Of a DNA stretch of 28,027 nt, positions 1-8,961 are shown one piece after another. The DNA comes from Proteobacteria bacterium UBA6908 (GTDB taxonomy: Bacteria; Pseudomonadota; Gammaproteobacteria; Acidiferrobacterales; UBA6901): positions 1 to 28,027 of the forward strand of contig DKBE01000104.1 in NCBI GenBank assembly GCA_002451085.1. Direction: 5' to 3'. The first letter of the stretch is position 1. Each line of letters opens with the position of its first letter. Below the pieces are notes generated by a model, which saw only the letters and a program-made list of their open reading frames with translations, ran no database searches and was not told the DNA's origin. The translations under genes were made by a program, and so were the position numbers.

Positions 1-8
1 CTCCACCT

Positions 9-812
9 ATGAACACCGCGAAGAAGACGACACGGGCAACCAGCGACATCATCGAGATCCGCGACCTGCACACGCGCTACGGCAAGGCCGTGGTGCACGA
101 GAACGTCAGTCTGTCAGTCAAGCCCGGGGAGATCTTTTCCCTGGTGGGTGGGAGCGGCTGCGGAAAATCCACTTTGCTGCGCGCCATCATCATGCTGCTG
201 CAGCCGGTATCGGGCTCAATCCGGGTATTTGGCCAGGAAGTGATCGGCCTGAGCGATGAGGAGGCGCTACCGCTGCGACGTCGCTGGGGGGTGATGTTTG
301 AACGCGGCGCCCTGTTCAGTTCGTTGACGGTGGCGGAAAATGTCGCCATGGTGCTGCGCGAGCACACGCAACTCAGCCGTCCGCTGATCGACGAAGTCGT
401 CGCGCTGAAGATCGCCCTCACCGGTCTGCCTGCCGATGCCGGGGCGAAGTACCCGAACGAATTGAGCGGCGGAATGCGCAAGCGCGCCGCGCTGGCGCGC
501 GCCATCGCACTAGACCCAGAATTGCTGTTCCTCGATGAGCCGACCGCGGGACTCGATCCGCTCAGCGCCAGCGGGATCGATGAACTGGTAAAGAGTTTGC
601 GCGACGTGCTCGGGCTGACCATAATGATGGTCACTCACGACCTCGACCTGTTGTGGCGAACCGCCGACCGGGTCGCGGTCCTGGACAAGGGACAAATCCT
701 GGGTGTCGGCAGCATGACTGAGCTTTCCAAAATGGATCACCCACTGGTCCGCGAATATTTCTACGGGCCGCGCGGTCGCGCCGCGCGCGAGCAGGCATGG
801 AAGAAAAAGTAA
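9..812 (+). CDS. mlaF: ABC transporter ATP-binding protein, MlaF-like (lipid transport)
   Basis: Cytoplasmic ATPase of an MCE-type lipid ABC transporter that moves phospholipids (or related lipids) between inner and outer membrane. The 267-residue protein has Walker A GGSGCGKST at about residues 47-55, the signature LSGGM at 152-156, Walker B LLFLDEP at 172-178 and the switch histidine in VTHD at 208-211. The stretch MFERGALF at 96-103 matches the MlaF Q-loop region, but the usual Gln is Glu98. The stop lies 16 bases inside the next gene, an MCE protein, and an auxiliary lipoprotein follows, so these are one operon. The partner permease (MlaE type) is not in the window and is expected directly upstream. 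The ATG at 9 is the first possible start in view; its ribosome-binding site would lie at or beyond the window edge. The family is sure; the exact lipid substrate is not. Confidence 0.93.
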   Translation: MNTAKKTTRATSDIIEIRDLHTRYGKAVVHENVSLSVKPGEIFSLVGGSGCGKSTLLRAIIMLLQPVSGSIRVFGQEVIGLSDEEALPLRRRWGVMFERGALFSSLTVAENVAMVLREHTQLSRPLIDEVVALKIALTGLPADAGAKYPNELSGGMRKRAALARAIALDPELLFLDEPTAGLDPLSASGIDELVKSLRDVLGLTIMMVTHDLDLLWRTADRVAVLDKGQILGVGSMTELSKMDHPLVREYFYGPRGRAAREQAWKKK

Positions 813-1528
813 ACTTCACCGTGGTCGGAGTATTCGTGCTGATCTTCAGCGCGGCGCTCATCGGTGGCGTGCTGTGGTTGAGCAGCGGCAGAACGTATGG
901 CACCGACTACGATCTCTACCGCACCTACATGAAGGAATCGGTCGCCGGACTGAATCTGAATGCCCCGGTGCGCTACCGCGGTGTCGAAGTCGGGCGTGTG
1001 AAGAAAATCGCGCTTGCCCCCGGCAACGTCGAGCAGGTCCAGCTGACGCTGGCCATCGAAAGCGGAACCCCCGTCAAGGTGGATACCGTGGCGATCCTCT
1101 CGACCCAGGGCGTGACCGGCATCGCCTTTGTCGACCTCACGGGCGGCAGCCGCGACGCGCCCGTGCTGCAAACTGAACCCGGCGAGGAGTATCCGATTAT
1201 CCGCAGCGGACCTTCGCTGATGGTGCGCCTCGATGCCAGCCTGATCGATGCGGCGCAAATCTTCAAGAACGCGGCAAACGTGAGCGATCAGTTGCCTGCA
1301 CTCATCCAGCGCCTGCATCGCAGTGCCGATACCTTTGACAACATGTCGAACAACCTCTCCCGCGCCGGCGGGAAATTTTCCGACGTGACCCTGCCGGAGG
1401 TTCACCAGCTGGTCACGGAACTGCGTGACATGACTGCGTCGCTGCAGCGCTTTGGCTACCAACTGGAGCAGAATCCGAGCATTCTGTTGTATGGCAAACC
1501 GTCGACGAAACGCGGGCCCGGAGAATGA
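797..1528 (+). CDS. mlaD: MCE-domain substrate-binding protein, MlaD-like
   Basis: Membrane-anchored periplasmic lipid-binding subunit of the transporter encoded with the preceding ATPase. The 243-residue protein has one N-terminal TM helix (about residues 6-29) and then an MCE domain, recognisable from the segment PVRYRGVEVGRVKKI and the following beta strands up to VTGIAFVDLTGG. MCE domains oligomerise into a ring with a hydrophobic pore. The C-terminal third (about residues 150-235) is predicted helical, with spaced hydrophobic residues, as in MCE proteins that extend a helical section into the periplasm. It overlaps mlaF by 16 bases and shares ATGA with the next gene, so translation is probably coupled throughout. 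Length agrees with single-MCE proteins. Confidence 0.92.
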   Translation: MEEKVNFTVVGVFVLIFSAALIGGVLWLSSGRTYGTDYDLYRTYMKESVAGLNLNAPVRYRGVEVGRVKKIALAPGNVEQVQLTLAIESGTPVKVDTVAILSTQGVTGIAFVDLTGGSRDAPVLQTEPGEEYPIIRSGPSLMVRLDASLIDAAQIFKNAANVSDQLPALIQRLHRSADTFDNMSNNLSRAGGKFSDVTLPEVHQLVTELRDMTASLQRFGYQLEQNPSILLYGKPSTKRGPGE

Positions 1529-2181
1529 GCCTTTTCCAGAGCAAATCGAGTACGACGATCGCGCAAGGACGGATGACCCGGCGTGTCCTCATGACCATGG
1601 TCCCGATCCTGTTGCTTGCCGGTTGCGCCGCCCTGTCGAAACCAGCCATACCCAGCCAGAACATCTATGTGCTGAATGAACTGCCGGCTGTGCAGACGTC
1701 ACCGGTTCGCCATGACCTTGTCTTGGCCGTGAGTCCGATGCAGACGCGACCGGGATTCGACACTCCGCAAATGGCCTACACACAGCGGACGCACGAATTG
1801 AGCTACTTCGTGACCAGCCGCTGGGCCGACCTGCCCGCGCGCATGCTCGAGCCGCTCGTCATTCAGACGCTGGAACAGACGGAAAGCTTCCGCGCCATCA
1901 CGCAGACCCCGGGTGCCGTTCCCGCCGAACTCCGGCTCGAAACGGAACTGACGTTGCTGCATCAGGACTTCACGACTCATCCCAGCCGTGTGCAACTGAC
2001 GCTGCGCGCGCGCCTGATCGATGTGCGCAACAAACGCGTGCTCGCCGTCCGGCAATTCGATGACAGTGAGAATGCCACCAGCGAGGACGCCTACGGTGGC
2101 GTCAATGCGTCAAATCGCCTCGTGCCGCGGATGCTGAAACAACTTGCGGACTTTTGCGTCAGCGAGGCCGTTCTGCGATAG
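1525..2181 (+). CDS. ABC-type transport auxiliary lipoprotein (PqiC-like)
   Basis: Predicted outer-membrane or periplasmic lipoprotein of the ABC-transport auxiliary family (PqiC-like), which accompanies MCE transporters. The signal segment ends with a lipobox LLAGC; the mature part is an alpha/beta domain without catalytic motifs, as expected for the family. The start at 1525 forms an ATGA overlap with the MCE gene. An in-frame ATG at 1573, preceded by AAGGA, begins directly at the lipoprotein signal peptide (MTRRVLMTMVP) and may be the true start, because the extra 16 residues from 1525 are polar and precede a normal signal sequence. It is the last gene of the operon, followed by convergent genes. 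Confidence 0.85.
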   Translation: MSLFQSKSSTTIAQGRMTRRVLMTMVPILLLAGCAALSKPAIPSQNIYVLNELPAVQTSPVRHDLVLAVSPMQTRPGFDTPQMAYTQRTHELSYFVTSRWADLPARMLEPLVIQTLEQTESFRAITQTPGAVPAELRLETELTLLHQDFTTHPSRVQLTLRARLIDVRNKRVLAVRQFDDSENATSEDAYGGVNASNRLVPRMLKQLADFCVSEAVLR

Positions 2182-2229
2182 CCAGGGTTTCTTATAACCA
2201 CATCCGACCGAGTCTACTGCACCATTTCC

Positions 2230-2246
2230 CTGCCGAAGATCGGTAG
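2230..2246 (+). terminator. Possible weak terminator hairpin between convergent genes
   Basis: A 7-bp stem (CTGCCGA / TCGGTAG, one G-U pair in the plus-strand RNA) with a 3-base loop lies in the 72-base gap between the convergent lipoprotein and methyltransferase genes. There is no U tract, so its role as a terminator is only suggested by position. Confidence 0.25.
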
Positions 2247-2253
2247 TGCGATT

Positions 2254-3000
2254 CTATGCCGAGGCCGGCATTGCCTCGTTCGCTTTGACGGCGACGAAAT
2301 ATATTTCGGGCATTAACCACGGTCCAAACAGCGCAAATGGGCTGGCAGATTCCTTATGCAGCCGGAAATAACCGGTCAGCGTCTCCCGCAAGCGTCGGTA
2401 ATCGAAACCGGTGTGCTCAAAATGAAAACGGAAACCGGGCGCAATTTCTGAAACCGGGCGGTCTTTGGGTGGAAATCCGAGAAATGAACGAGCCACGTTC
2501 TTCAGATTTGCATCGTAGGCACCGAATCGGCGCGACAAGCGGAATATCCCTTTATAAAGGGCGGGCACGCCAATCTCAACCGGAACACCAATGACCACCA
2601 TACCCGCCGGTTTCAACACATTGTAAATTGCCCGAAGCGCATCAGTTGTTTCGGCGGGCGGGAGATGCTCAAAGACTTCGAGACAAAATACGGCATCAAG
2701 GGATCCTGCAGGGATGTCCCGAATATCCTGGCAAAACTCAATATTGGTGACAGCCGCAAGGTTCTGCTTTGCCTCCGTCAGCAATTCCGGTGTTGGCTCA
2801 TAACAGATGATTTTGGAATTTCTGTAACGCTCAGCCAGTATTTTGCACAGCTCACCATTGCCGGCACCAAAATCACAAATGGCTTCCGGCACTGGGAGCC
2901 CCGGGTCGCTACTTAATTTTATCGCAGAAACCAGGCGCTGCCGCTGCAACCATCGCTTAACCGGATTTCGTTCATTGAATGTGTATTCTGCGTAACTCAT
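2254..3000 (-). CDS. Class I SAM-dependent methyltransferase
   Basis: The 248-residue protein has the SAM-binding motif I in ICDFGAGNGE (residues 41-50), an acidic end of strand beta2 (IICYEPTPE) and the later motif SLDAVFCLEVFEHLPP, all typical of class I (Methyltransf_11/25) enzymes. The substrate cannot be told from the sequence; small molecules, quinones, lipids or sugars are all possible. The C-terminal third is hydrophobic/aromatic and may form the substrate pocket. It is a single gene, convergent to the lipid-transport operon and not coupled to any neighbour. Base composition is visibly lower in GC than the flanking genes, and an AT-richer non-coding stretch lies upstream, which suggests acquisition from elsewhere. 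No clear Shine-Dalgarno precedes the ATG. Confidence 0.88.
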   Translation of the reverse strand: MSYAEYTFNERNPVKRWLQRQRLVSAIKLSSDPGLPVPEAICDFGAGNGELCKILAERYRNSKIICYEPTPELLTEAKQNLAAVTNIEFCQDIRDIPAGSLDAVFCLEVFEHLPPAETTDALRAIYNVLKPAGMVVIGVPVEIGVPALYKGIFRLSRRFGAYDANLKNVARSFLGFPPKDRPVSEIAPGFRFHFEHTGFDYRRLRETLTGYFRLHKESASPFALFGPWLMPEIYFVAVKANEAMPASA

Positions 3001-3298
3001 ATGTAAAAAATCAGAGAAACTGCTGCTCGGCAGTTTGAAACAACAATATGAATAAGGAACATGGGACGAGGAGAATGTGTCGTTTGTTTAATTTGTCCAC
3101 CGGACGCTGCTGATTCTGTGACTCGTTCCTGTACAGTATATTAGATCCGATGGAATTGGGTGCGTGTATTCTGACCACTCAAAACTGTGAATTTCCGTAA
3201 CTACCGGCACTGCGCTTCGTTACGTATCTTTAGCACCCAGCCTCGTGTCATAGCAATACAGGCGCGATGACTGCCAAGCTCACGACCGGCTTCTGTTC
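3001..3298. other. Non-coding, lower-GC intergenic stretch
   Basis: About 298 bases between the methyltransferase start and the acyltransferase stop without a convincing gene. It must hold the methyltransferase promoter, read on the minus strand, but I cannot point to a clear -35/-10 pair. The only structured element is the inverted repeat at 3017-3036. No RNA gene is recognised. Confidence 0.5.
3017..3036. repeat. Perfect 7-bp inverted repeat upstream of the methyltransferase
   Basis: AAACTGC and GCAGTTT flank a 6-base spacer, centred about 26 bases upstream of the methyltransferase start codon. It could be an operator or a hairpin in the 5' leader. Only the symmetry is seen. Confidence 0.45.
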
Positions 3299-4705
3299 CT
3301 ATCGTGACCAGGCAGCCAGCGAATTGGCGTAATACGCCAGCACTTCATGTGCACCCGGGACCGGCCGATAACGGCCATTGTCCTCGTCCACCAAGCGCCG
3401 CAGTTTCAACATATTGAATGCCATATCGATGGTAAAGGCACGGGTGCGCGAGGGCACGATGACCACCGCACCCTGTTCCTGCAGGGACTCGATTCGGCGA
3501 TAGACCGCGGCCTTGAGGTCGAACTCGCCAAGTCCGTCCGGTGCGGCCAACACCGATTCGGCCACCAGCGGAACCGGCAGCACCGGTACCAGCCGCGCGA
3601 CGCGCTCCATCAGGTCACGCGCCAGCCTTTCGACCTCGGTGAAACGCGCCTCGGCCGATAGCGCGGCAAAGTTCAGCTGGCGGGTCCGGCACCAGTCACG
3701 CGCCGATACCGGCGTGCCGAAGCTGACCCCGGCATAGCCGAACCGCTGCCAGCGATTGCGCGCCATCAGCCACAGATTGCGGCCGATGAAGCGCAGCGTG
3801 GTGCGCAACACAAACAGCTTCGAACGGCGCGCGGCCCCCGGGTCCAGCCGCCGCACCAGCGAGCGGTCTTCGAGAGTGCGGTCGTAGTTGATGCCGACCG
3901 GCACGAACACGATGTCACGGCCGCGCGCCGGATCAAACCCGCGCAACATGTAATCGAGAATGCCGAGTTTCGGCGCCTGCAGCTTGCCATCGCGGCTCAG
4001 GCCGCCCTCCGGAAACACCGCTTGCGGGACCCCTTCCCAGGTGGCCATGTTCACGTATCGCTCCAGCACCCGACGGTAGAGCGGGTTTTTCGAGTTGCGA
4101 CGGACAAAGTACGCGCCCATGGCGCGCACCAGTTGCTGCAGCGGCCAGAGGCGCGCCCACTCGCCAACGGCGTACGACAATGCGGTTTGCTCGGCGGCCA
4201 GAAATGCAGCCAGCACGTAATCCATGTTGGATCGGTGGTTCATGACGAACACCACTGTGGCTTCGGGATCGATTCTGGCCAGGCGCTCGTTATCGGCGAA
4301 TCCGACGCGCACCCGGTACAGCAGGCGCGCAAAGCGCTCAGCCAGCCAGTAACCGACGCGGAAGTACACATAGGCATTGAATGCCGGCACGATTTCCTTC
4401 GCGTATTTCAGCACCTCGGCCTGAGCTACCGCGCGCGGCATATTGTGCTCCTGCGCGTAGGCCTGCATGGCCTCGATGACTTTCGGGTCGTACACGAGAC
4501 GGTCGATCAGCACCTGGCGCTTGGTGAGCTGGAACGGGCGAATGGAAATATTGAGACGGGTGTTCACTTCATCGATGACGCGATTGACACGACGACGCAG
4601 CCACCAGCGCACACCCGGAACCAATACGCGCTCGAGCACCGCCCAGGTGGCGAATGCCACCATCAGCAGAAAAAGCCACCACGGCAGGCTGACGGTGCCG
4701 GTCAT
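3299..4705 (-). CDS. PlsB-like glycerol-3-phosphate/lysophosphatidate acyltransferase
   Basis: Membrane-associated acyltransferase of the PlsB/PlsC superfamily, expected to transfer a fatty acyl group to a glycerol-phosphate acceptor in phospholipid synthesis. Visible motifs are block I NHRSNMDY (catalytic His157 and Asp162, HX4D), block II FVRR (200-203) and block III FPEGGLSRDG (231-240). An N-terminal hydrophobic helix at about 8-30 anchors it. At 468 residues it is much shorter than classical PlsB (about 800) and longer than PlsC (about 250), so it is a reduced PlsB-type protein or a distinct subfamily. A strong GGGAGGAGG sits just before the ATG. It lies 95 bases downstream of copA on the same strand and may be co-transcribed, with no obvious functional link. 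Confidence 0.87.
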   Translation of the reverse strand: MTGTVSLPWWLFLLMVAFATWAVLERVLVPGVRWWLRRRVNRVIDEVNTRLNISIRPFQLTKRQVLIDRLVYDPKVIEAMQAYAQEHNMPRAVAQAEVLKYAKEIVPAFNAYVYFRVGYWLAERFARLLYRVRVGFADNERLARIDPEATVVFVMNHRSNMDYVLAAFLAAEQTALSYAVGEWARLWPLQQLVRAMGAYFVRRNSKNPLYRRVLERYVNMATWEGVPQAVFPEGGLSRDGKLQAPKLGILDYMLRGFDPARGRDIVFVPVGINYDRTLEDRSLVRRLDPGAARRSKLFVLRTTLRFIGRNLWLMARNRWQRFGYAGVSFGTPVSARDWCRTRQLNFAALSAEARFTEVERLARDLMERVARLVPVLPVPLVAESVLAAPDGLGEFDLKAAVYRRIESLQEQGAVVIVPSRTRAFTIDMAFNMLKLRRLVDEDNGRYRPVPGAHEVLAYYANSLAAWSR

Positions 4706-4800
4706 CCCTCCTCCCTGTTTTTTGTTCTCGGCGCCATCGGCATGGGTCGGCTGCGGCCACTATAGCCGAACATCCGGGGCCGACAAATAATATGCCCGGA

Positions 4801-7041
4801 TCAGACGCGCGGCGGAGTATAGAACCGCAGGCGATTGGCGTTGCTGACAACCGTGACCGAGGACATCGCCATGGCGGCGCCGGCAATCATCGGATTGAGC
4901 AGGATGCCGAACAGCGGGAACAGCAGCCCGGCCGCCACCGGAATGCCGAGGGTGTTATAGATAAAGGCTCCGAACAGGTTCTGCTTGATGTTCCGCACGG
5001 TGGCAGCCGAGATGGCGATGGCATCGGGAATTCCGTGTAGCGAGCCACGCATCAGAGTGATGTCGGCCGACTCGATGGCAACATCCGTGCCGGTACCAAT
5101 CGCGATACCAACATCGGACTGGGCCAGTGCCGGGGCATCGTTGATGCCATCACCAACCATACCCACGATCTCGCCACTTTGCTGCAGTTCCGCCACCTTG
5201 GCGGCCTTATCGGCCGGCAGCACCTCGGCGAGCACGTCGTCGATGCCGACCTGGTCGGCGACCGCGCGCGCGGTGGCGGCATTGTCGCCGGTGAGCATGA
5301 TCACCGTGAGGCCGAGGGCATGCAGGCGCGCGACCGCTTCCCTAGAGTCGCCCTTGACGGGATCGGCGATCGCCACGATACCGGCAGCGTGGCCATCAAT
5401 AGCGACATGAATGGGCGTCTGGCCGAGCAGCGAGGCGGTGTGGGCGCGCTCGTACAACATGGCGACATCCACACCCAGCTGTTCCAAGAAGCGCGGATTG
5501 CCGAGCGCCACACGGCGGCCATCGATCGTGGCCTGTGCACCGCCACCGGATACGGTTTCAAAATCTTTCGCGTTCGTCACGATTAGCCCGTGTTCGCGTG
5601 CCGCCGTGAGAATGGCCTGCGCCAACGGGTGCTCGGAACCGGTTTCCACGGACGCGGCCAGTCGCAGCAACTCGTCCTCGTTCACGCCGTCGGCCGGATA
5701 TAACCCGACTACCGCCGGCCGGCCCTCGGTCACCGTCCCGGTTTTGTCGAGCACCACGGTTGTCAGGTGGCTGGCCTGCTGCAGGGCCTCGCCGTTCCGG
5801 ATCAGGATGCCGGACTCGGCGGCCTTGCCGACCCCGACAATGATCGAAATCGGCGTCGCCAACCCGAGCGCACATGGACAGGCGATGACCAGCACCGTCA
5901 TGGTGGCCACCAGCGCGAAGCCAACCACCGGATCGGGGCCGAGGTTGAACCAGACCAAAAAGGTGATGGTGGCAATGATCAACACACTCGGTACGAATAC
6001 CGCGGAAATCCGGTCGGCCAGGCGACCGATGGCAGGTTTGGAATTCTGTGCACGCCGCACCATGTCGATGATGCGTGCCAGCACGGTGTCCTCGCCAATG
6101 CGCGTGGCGCGGAACAGGAACGTACCGGTGGCATTGAGTGTGCCGCCGGCGACCTCGTCACCGGCTTGCTTGCCGACTGGCAACGGCTCGCCGGTGAGCA
6201 TGGATTCATCGATGTTCGAGTGTCCCTCAAGAATCACGCCGTCGACCGGAATTTTTTCACCGGGACGTACACGCACGGTCTCGCTGAGACCCACTTCCTC
6301 GATCGGGATGTCGAGTTCCTTGCCATCGCGTACCACGCGTGCGGTACGCGGCTGCAGCCCGATGAGCCGCTTGATCGCCTGCGAGGTCTTGCCGCGGGCA
6401 CGCACCTCGAGGAGCTGGCCAAGATTGATGAGCGCGATGATCACCGCCGCCGCCTCGAAATAGGCATGTTGGGCCAGCGTCGGCACCAGCTGCGGGGCGG
6501 CCAGCACCGCCACCGAATACACCCAGGCGGCGCCGGTGCCGAGCGCGATGAGCGTATCCATGTTGGCGTTGTGGTTGCGGAATGCTTTCCAGGCACCGCG
6601 GAAGAAATGCCCGCCCGCATAGGCCAGCACCCCCAATGTCGACATGGCGGCGACCAGGCCGTACAACCGGCCGCCCGGAGCCTGCAACGTCGGAAACAAC
6701 ATGAACATCTCGCCGATGAACAATGGTGCCGCGACGACGCCGGCCACCACGGTCTTGTGGAAGAGCGTCCGCACGTGTGCAGTCTCGGCAGCTTCCTTGT
6801 CGGCCTCGGCCTCGCGCGACTTGAGTTCGGCGGCCTCGTATCCGGCGGTGGCCACCGCGGCGACCAGGGTTTTCGGATCGGCTGTACCGGTGATGCTGGC
6901 CGTGTGTTCGACCAGGTTGACCGTCGCCTCGTTGACGCCCGGGGTGTTCTGGAGCGCCTTTTCGACACGTGCCACGCAACTGGCGCAGTGCATGCCGCCG
7001 ATGGACAGTCGAATCGTGCGCGGGCTTTCCGGTGCATTCAT
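4801..7041 (-). CDS. copA: Cu(I)-exporting P1B-type ATPase
   Basis: Inner-membrane pump that exports Cu(I) (possibly Ag(I)) from the cytoplasm using ATP. The 746-residue protein has one N-terminal HMA domain with GMHCASC (Cys19, Cys22), the transmembrane metal site CPC at 388-390, the phosphorylated Asp432 in DKTGT, the TGDN and GDGINDAP motifs of the P and N domains, and in the last two helices YN (FIYNTLGIP) and MxxSS ([11 protein letters not shown]). The combination CPC, YN and MxxSS is the P1B-1 copper signature. Eight TM helices are expected. A GGAA-type ribosome-binding site precedes the ATG, and a 29-codon ORF overlaps the start by ATGA. I see no convincing CueR operator. It probably works with the CusCBA system at 13236-18487. 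Confidence 0.96.
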   Translation of the reverse strand: MNAPESPRTIRLSIGGMHCASCVARVEKALQNTPGVNEATVNLVEHTASITGTADPKTLVAAVATAGYEAAELKSREAEADKEAAETAHVRTLFHKTVVAGVVAAPLFIGEMFMLFPTLQAPGGRLYGLVAAMSTLGVLAYAGGHFFRGAWKAFRNHNANMDTLIALGTGAAWVYSVAVLAAPQLVPTLAQHAYFEAAAVIIALINLGQLLEVRARGKTSQAIKRLIGLQPRTARVVRDGKELDIPIEEVGLSETVRVRPGEKIPVDGVILEGHSNIDESMLTGEPLPVGKQAGDEVAGGTLNATGTFLFRATRIGEDTVLARIIDMVRRAQNSKPAIGRLADRISAVFVPSVLIIATITFLVWFNLGPDPVVGFALVATMTVLVIACPCALGLATPISIIVGVGKAAESGILIRNGEALQQASHLTTVVLDKTGTVTEGRPAVVGLYPADGVNEDELLRLAASVETGSEHPLAQAILTAAREHGLIVTNAKDFETVSGGGAQATIDGRRVALGNPRFLEQLGVDVAMLYERAHTASLLGQTPIHVAIDGHAAGIVAIADPVKGDSREAVARLHALGLTVIMLTGDNAATARAVADQVGIDDVLAEVLPADKAAKVAELQQSGEIVGMVGDGINDAPALAQSDVGIAIGTGTDVAIESADITLMRGSLHGIPDAIAISAATVRNIKQNLFGAFIYNTLGIPVAAGLLFPLFGILLNPMIAGAAMAMSSVTVVSNANRLRFYTPPRV

Positions 7042-7127
7042 GGTGTCATTTCCGGGTGCGGATTCTTCATCCCGTTGAAACCGGGGCCTGACTGTTGAGG
7101 AATCCTTGGGGTACCGTCAGAGGTCAT
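7038..7127 (-). CDS. Possible 29-codon leader ORF upstream of copA
   Basis: A 29-residue frame starts with ATG 8 bases after the glgP stop codon and ends in an ATGA overlap with the copA start, filling the gap between the two genes. The peptide is rich in Pro and Gly and ends NPHPEMTP, with four Met and one His but no Cys. The ribosome-binding site is weak (AGG close to the ATG). It may be a leader peptide that couples copA translation, or chance. Confidence 0.3.
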   Translation of the reverse strand: MTSDGTPRIPQQSGPGFNGMKNPHPEMTP

Positions 7128-7135
7128 GGCCTATG

Positions 7136-8839
7136 CTAGCGCAGGTAGGCCTCGGTGACGTAACGACGCATCATCCGGTGGCTGTTGAAGAACGAGGCGT
7201 TCTTGGCGATCGCCCCCTTCATTACCGCAGTCCAGCGCTCGCGTTCTTTAAGATAGTAGAGCGGCAACACCACCTGCTCGAGCTTATCGTACAGGGCAGC
7301 GACATCGAGGCCGTTGGCCTTGGCGTCACTGTCGCCGATCGCCCATCCCGTCACGCCCTCAATACACCCCTCGATCCACCAGCCATCGAGCACCGACAGG
7401 CTCGGCACACCATTCATGGCGGCCTTCATTCCGCTGGTGCCGGAGGCCTCAAGGGGTCGCAGCGGTGTATTCAGCCAGACGTCCACTCCGGCAACCAGGT
7501 CGAGGGCAATCTCCATGTCGTAGTTCGGCACAAACACCACAGTGATACGGCCGGCAAGTTCACGCGCATAGCGGTGCAGATCCGCGATCAGTCGCTTGCC
7601 GGTACTGTCATGCGGATGCGCCTTGCCAGCCAACACGATCTGGAATGGCCATTGTGCGGCGATTCGCTTCAGGCGATCCAGGTTGCTGAACAACAGGTCG
7701 GCACGCTTGTAGGCGGTCATGCGACGCGCAAACCCTAGGATCGGAACGGCTGGATTCAGCGTAACGCCGCACTGATGCCGGACCCGATCAATCAGCGCCT
7801 GCTTGGCCTCGATATGGGCATCCCAGATTTCGGTATCACTGATATACGCATCAGCCCGCACGAGCAATTCCGGCTCACGGCACCAGCCGGGCAGATACTT
7901 GTCGTACAGGCGTGCGATGCCGGGAGCCGTCCAGGTCGAGGGATGTACGCCGTTGGTGATGGCGCGTACCGAATAGCCGGGAAACATGTCACGCGATACC
8001 TCGGCATGACGCTTGGCCACACCATTGACATAGTCACTGAGGTTAAGTGCCAGTCGTGTCATGTTGAGCCGCGGCTCACCGGCAAACTTCCGCATCAGCT
8101 CCGGTTCGATGAAATCGCCGAGTGTCGCTCCCACCAGCTCCCAGGAAAACTGATCGTGCCCGGCCTCGACCGGCGTATGCGTTGTAAAATTGCAGAGCTC
8201 GCGAACCCGCGGGACGTCGTAGTGCGCCTCACCCGGGCGCACGTCTTCAGACGGGTAGGCCTGTTCGCGAAGCAACTGCAGCGTCAACAATGCCGAGTGG
8301 CCCTCGTTCAGGTGGTATTGCTCAATCTCGAAACCGATGGCGCGCAGCATACGCACCCCGCCGATGCCGAGCACGATTTCCTGCTTGAATCGATAGGCCT
8401 CGTCACCGCCGTACAGCACATCCGTCAGGCGGCGATCGTCCGGCGCGTTCTCGGGAAAATCGGTGTCCAGCAGGATCACTGGTTGGCGTCCGCCGCGCGG
8501 CGCCTCCAGAATGTACAGCCATCCGCCCACCCACACATCGCGGCCGGCAATCGGCACGGTCACCTTGGCGCGCAGTGGCTTGCAGTTCTGTGCCGGTTCC
8601 CACGGATCCGGCTGCTCGTGCTGGTTGCCGTCGGCGTCGATCGTCTGGCGAAAATAGCCGTGGCGACTGACCAGTGTCACCGCCACCAGCGGCAGGGACA
8701 GGTCGGCGGCCGTGCGCACGGTGTCACCGGCCAATACACCGAGGCCACCGCTATAGGTCGGGATGTCAGAACGCAGCGCTACTTCCATCGAGAAATAGGC
8801 GATGCGCGGAATATGCAGGAATTCGTCGAGTCCGGGCAT
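7136..8839 (-). CDS. glgP: Alpha-glucan (glycogen/maltodextrin) phosphorylase, short form
   Basis: Cytoplasmic PLP enzyme that releases glucose-1-phosphate from alpha-1,4-glucans. The N-terminus carries the family hallmark IAYFSMEVAL...YSGGLGVLAGD, and the C-terminal half has the PLP-lysine region EASGTSGMKAAMNG followed by DGWWIEG. From the start chosen (MPGLDEF, ATG at 8839) it has 567 residues. That fits the compact alpha-glucan phosphorylase family without the extra N-terminal domain and is much shorter than E. coli GlgP (about 800). A GTG at 8902 would add 21 unconvincing residues; neither start has a strong Shine-Dalgarno. It lies upstream of copA on the same strand (94-base gap). No other glycogen gene is in the window. 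Confidence 0.92.
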   Translation of the reverse strand: MPGLDEFLHIPRIAYFSMEVALRSDIPTYSGGLGVLAGDTVRTAADLSLPLVAVTLVSRHGYFRQTIDADGNQHEQPDPWEPAQNCKPLRAKVTVPIAGRDVWVGGWLYILEAPRGGRQPVILLDTDFPENAPDDRRLTDVLYGGDEAYRFKQEIVLGIGGVRMLRAIGFEIEQYHLNEGHSALLTLQLLREQAYPSEDVRPGEAHYDVPRVRELCNFTTHTPVEAGHDQFSWELVGATLGDFIEPELMRKFAGEPRLNMTRLALNLSDYVNGVAKRHAEVSRDMFPGYSVRAITNGVHPSTWTAPGIARLYDKYLPGWCREPELLVRADAYISDTEIWDAHIEAKQALIDRVRHQCGVTLNPAVPILGFARRMTAYKRADLLFSNLDRLKRIAAQWPFQIVLAGKAHPHDSTGKRLIADLHRYARELAGRITVVFVPNYDMEIALDLVAGVDVWLNTPLRPLEASGTSGMKAAMNGVPSLSVLDGWWIEGCIEGVTGWAIGDSDAKANGLDVAALYDKLEQVVLPLYYLKERERWTAVMKGAIAKNASFFNSHRMMRRYVTEAYLR

Positions 8840-8961
8840 GATCGTGAATATTGAGTTACAGGGTTTCTGTTGCGCACTCGATCGGGAACGAGCGCTGTGC
8901 ACAGCACATTACTTTACACCCGCACCCAGAGGTGCGCCTTGAAAGTGCACTGACTGGTTAT

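Noticed and set aside
3075..3113. 12-codon ORF after GAGGAG
   Set aside because: The Shine-Dalgarno is one base from the ATG, and no gene follows on that strand that it could lead into.
4702..4743. 13-codon ORF overlapping the acyltransferase start by ATGA
   Set aside because: Too short, and its end contains the acyltransferase ribosome-binding site; a chance frame is the simplest reading.
5411..7098. Long plus-strand frames (350 and 443 codons) opposite copA
   Set aside because: They lie antisense to a gene with all P1B ATPase motifs; their composition is that of high-GC shadow frames (Arg/Ala/Ser/Pro rich) with no recognisable domain.
7042..7135. CueR-type operator before copA
   Set aside because: I looked for the dyad typical of MerR-family copper operators with a long-spaced promoter and found none.
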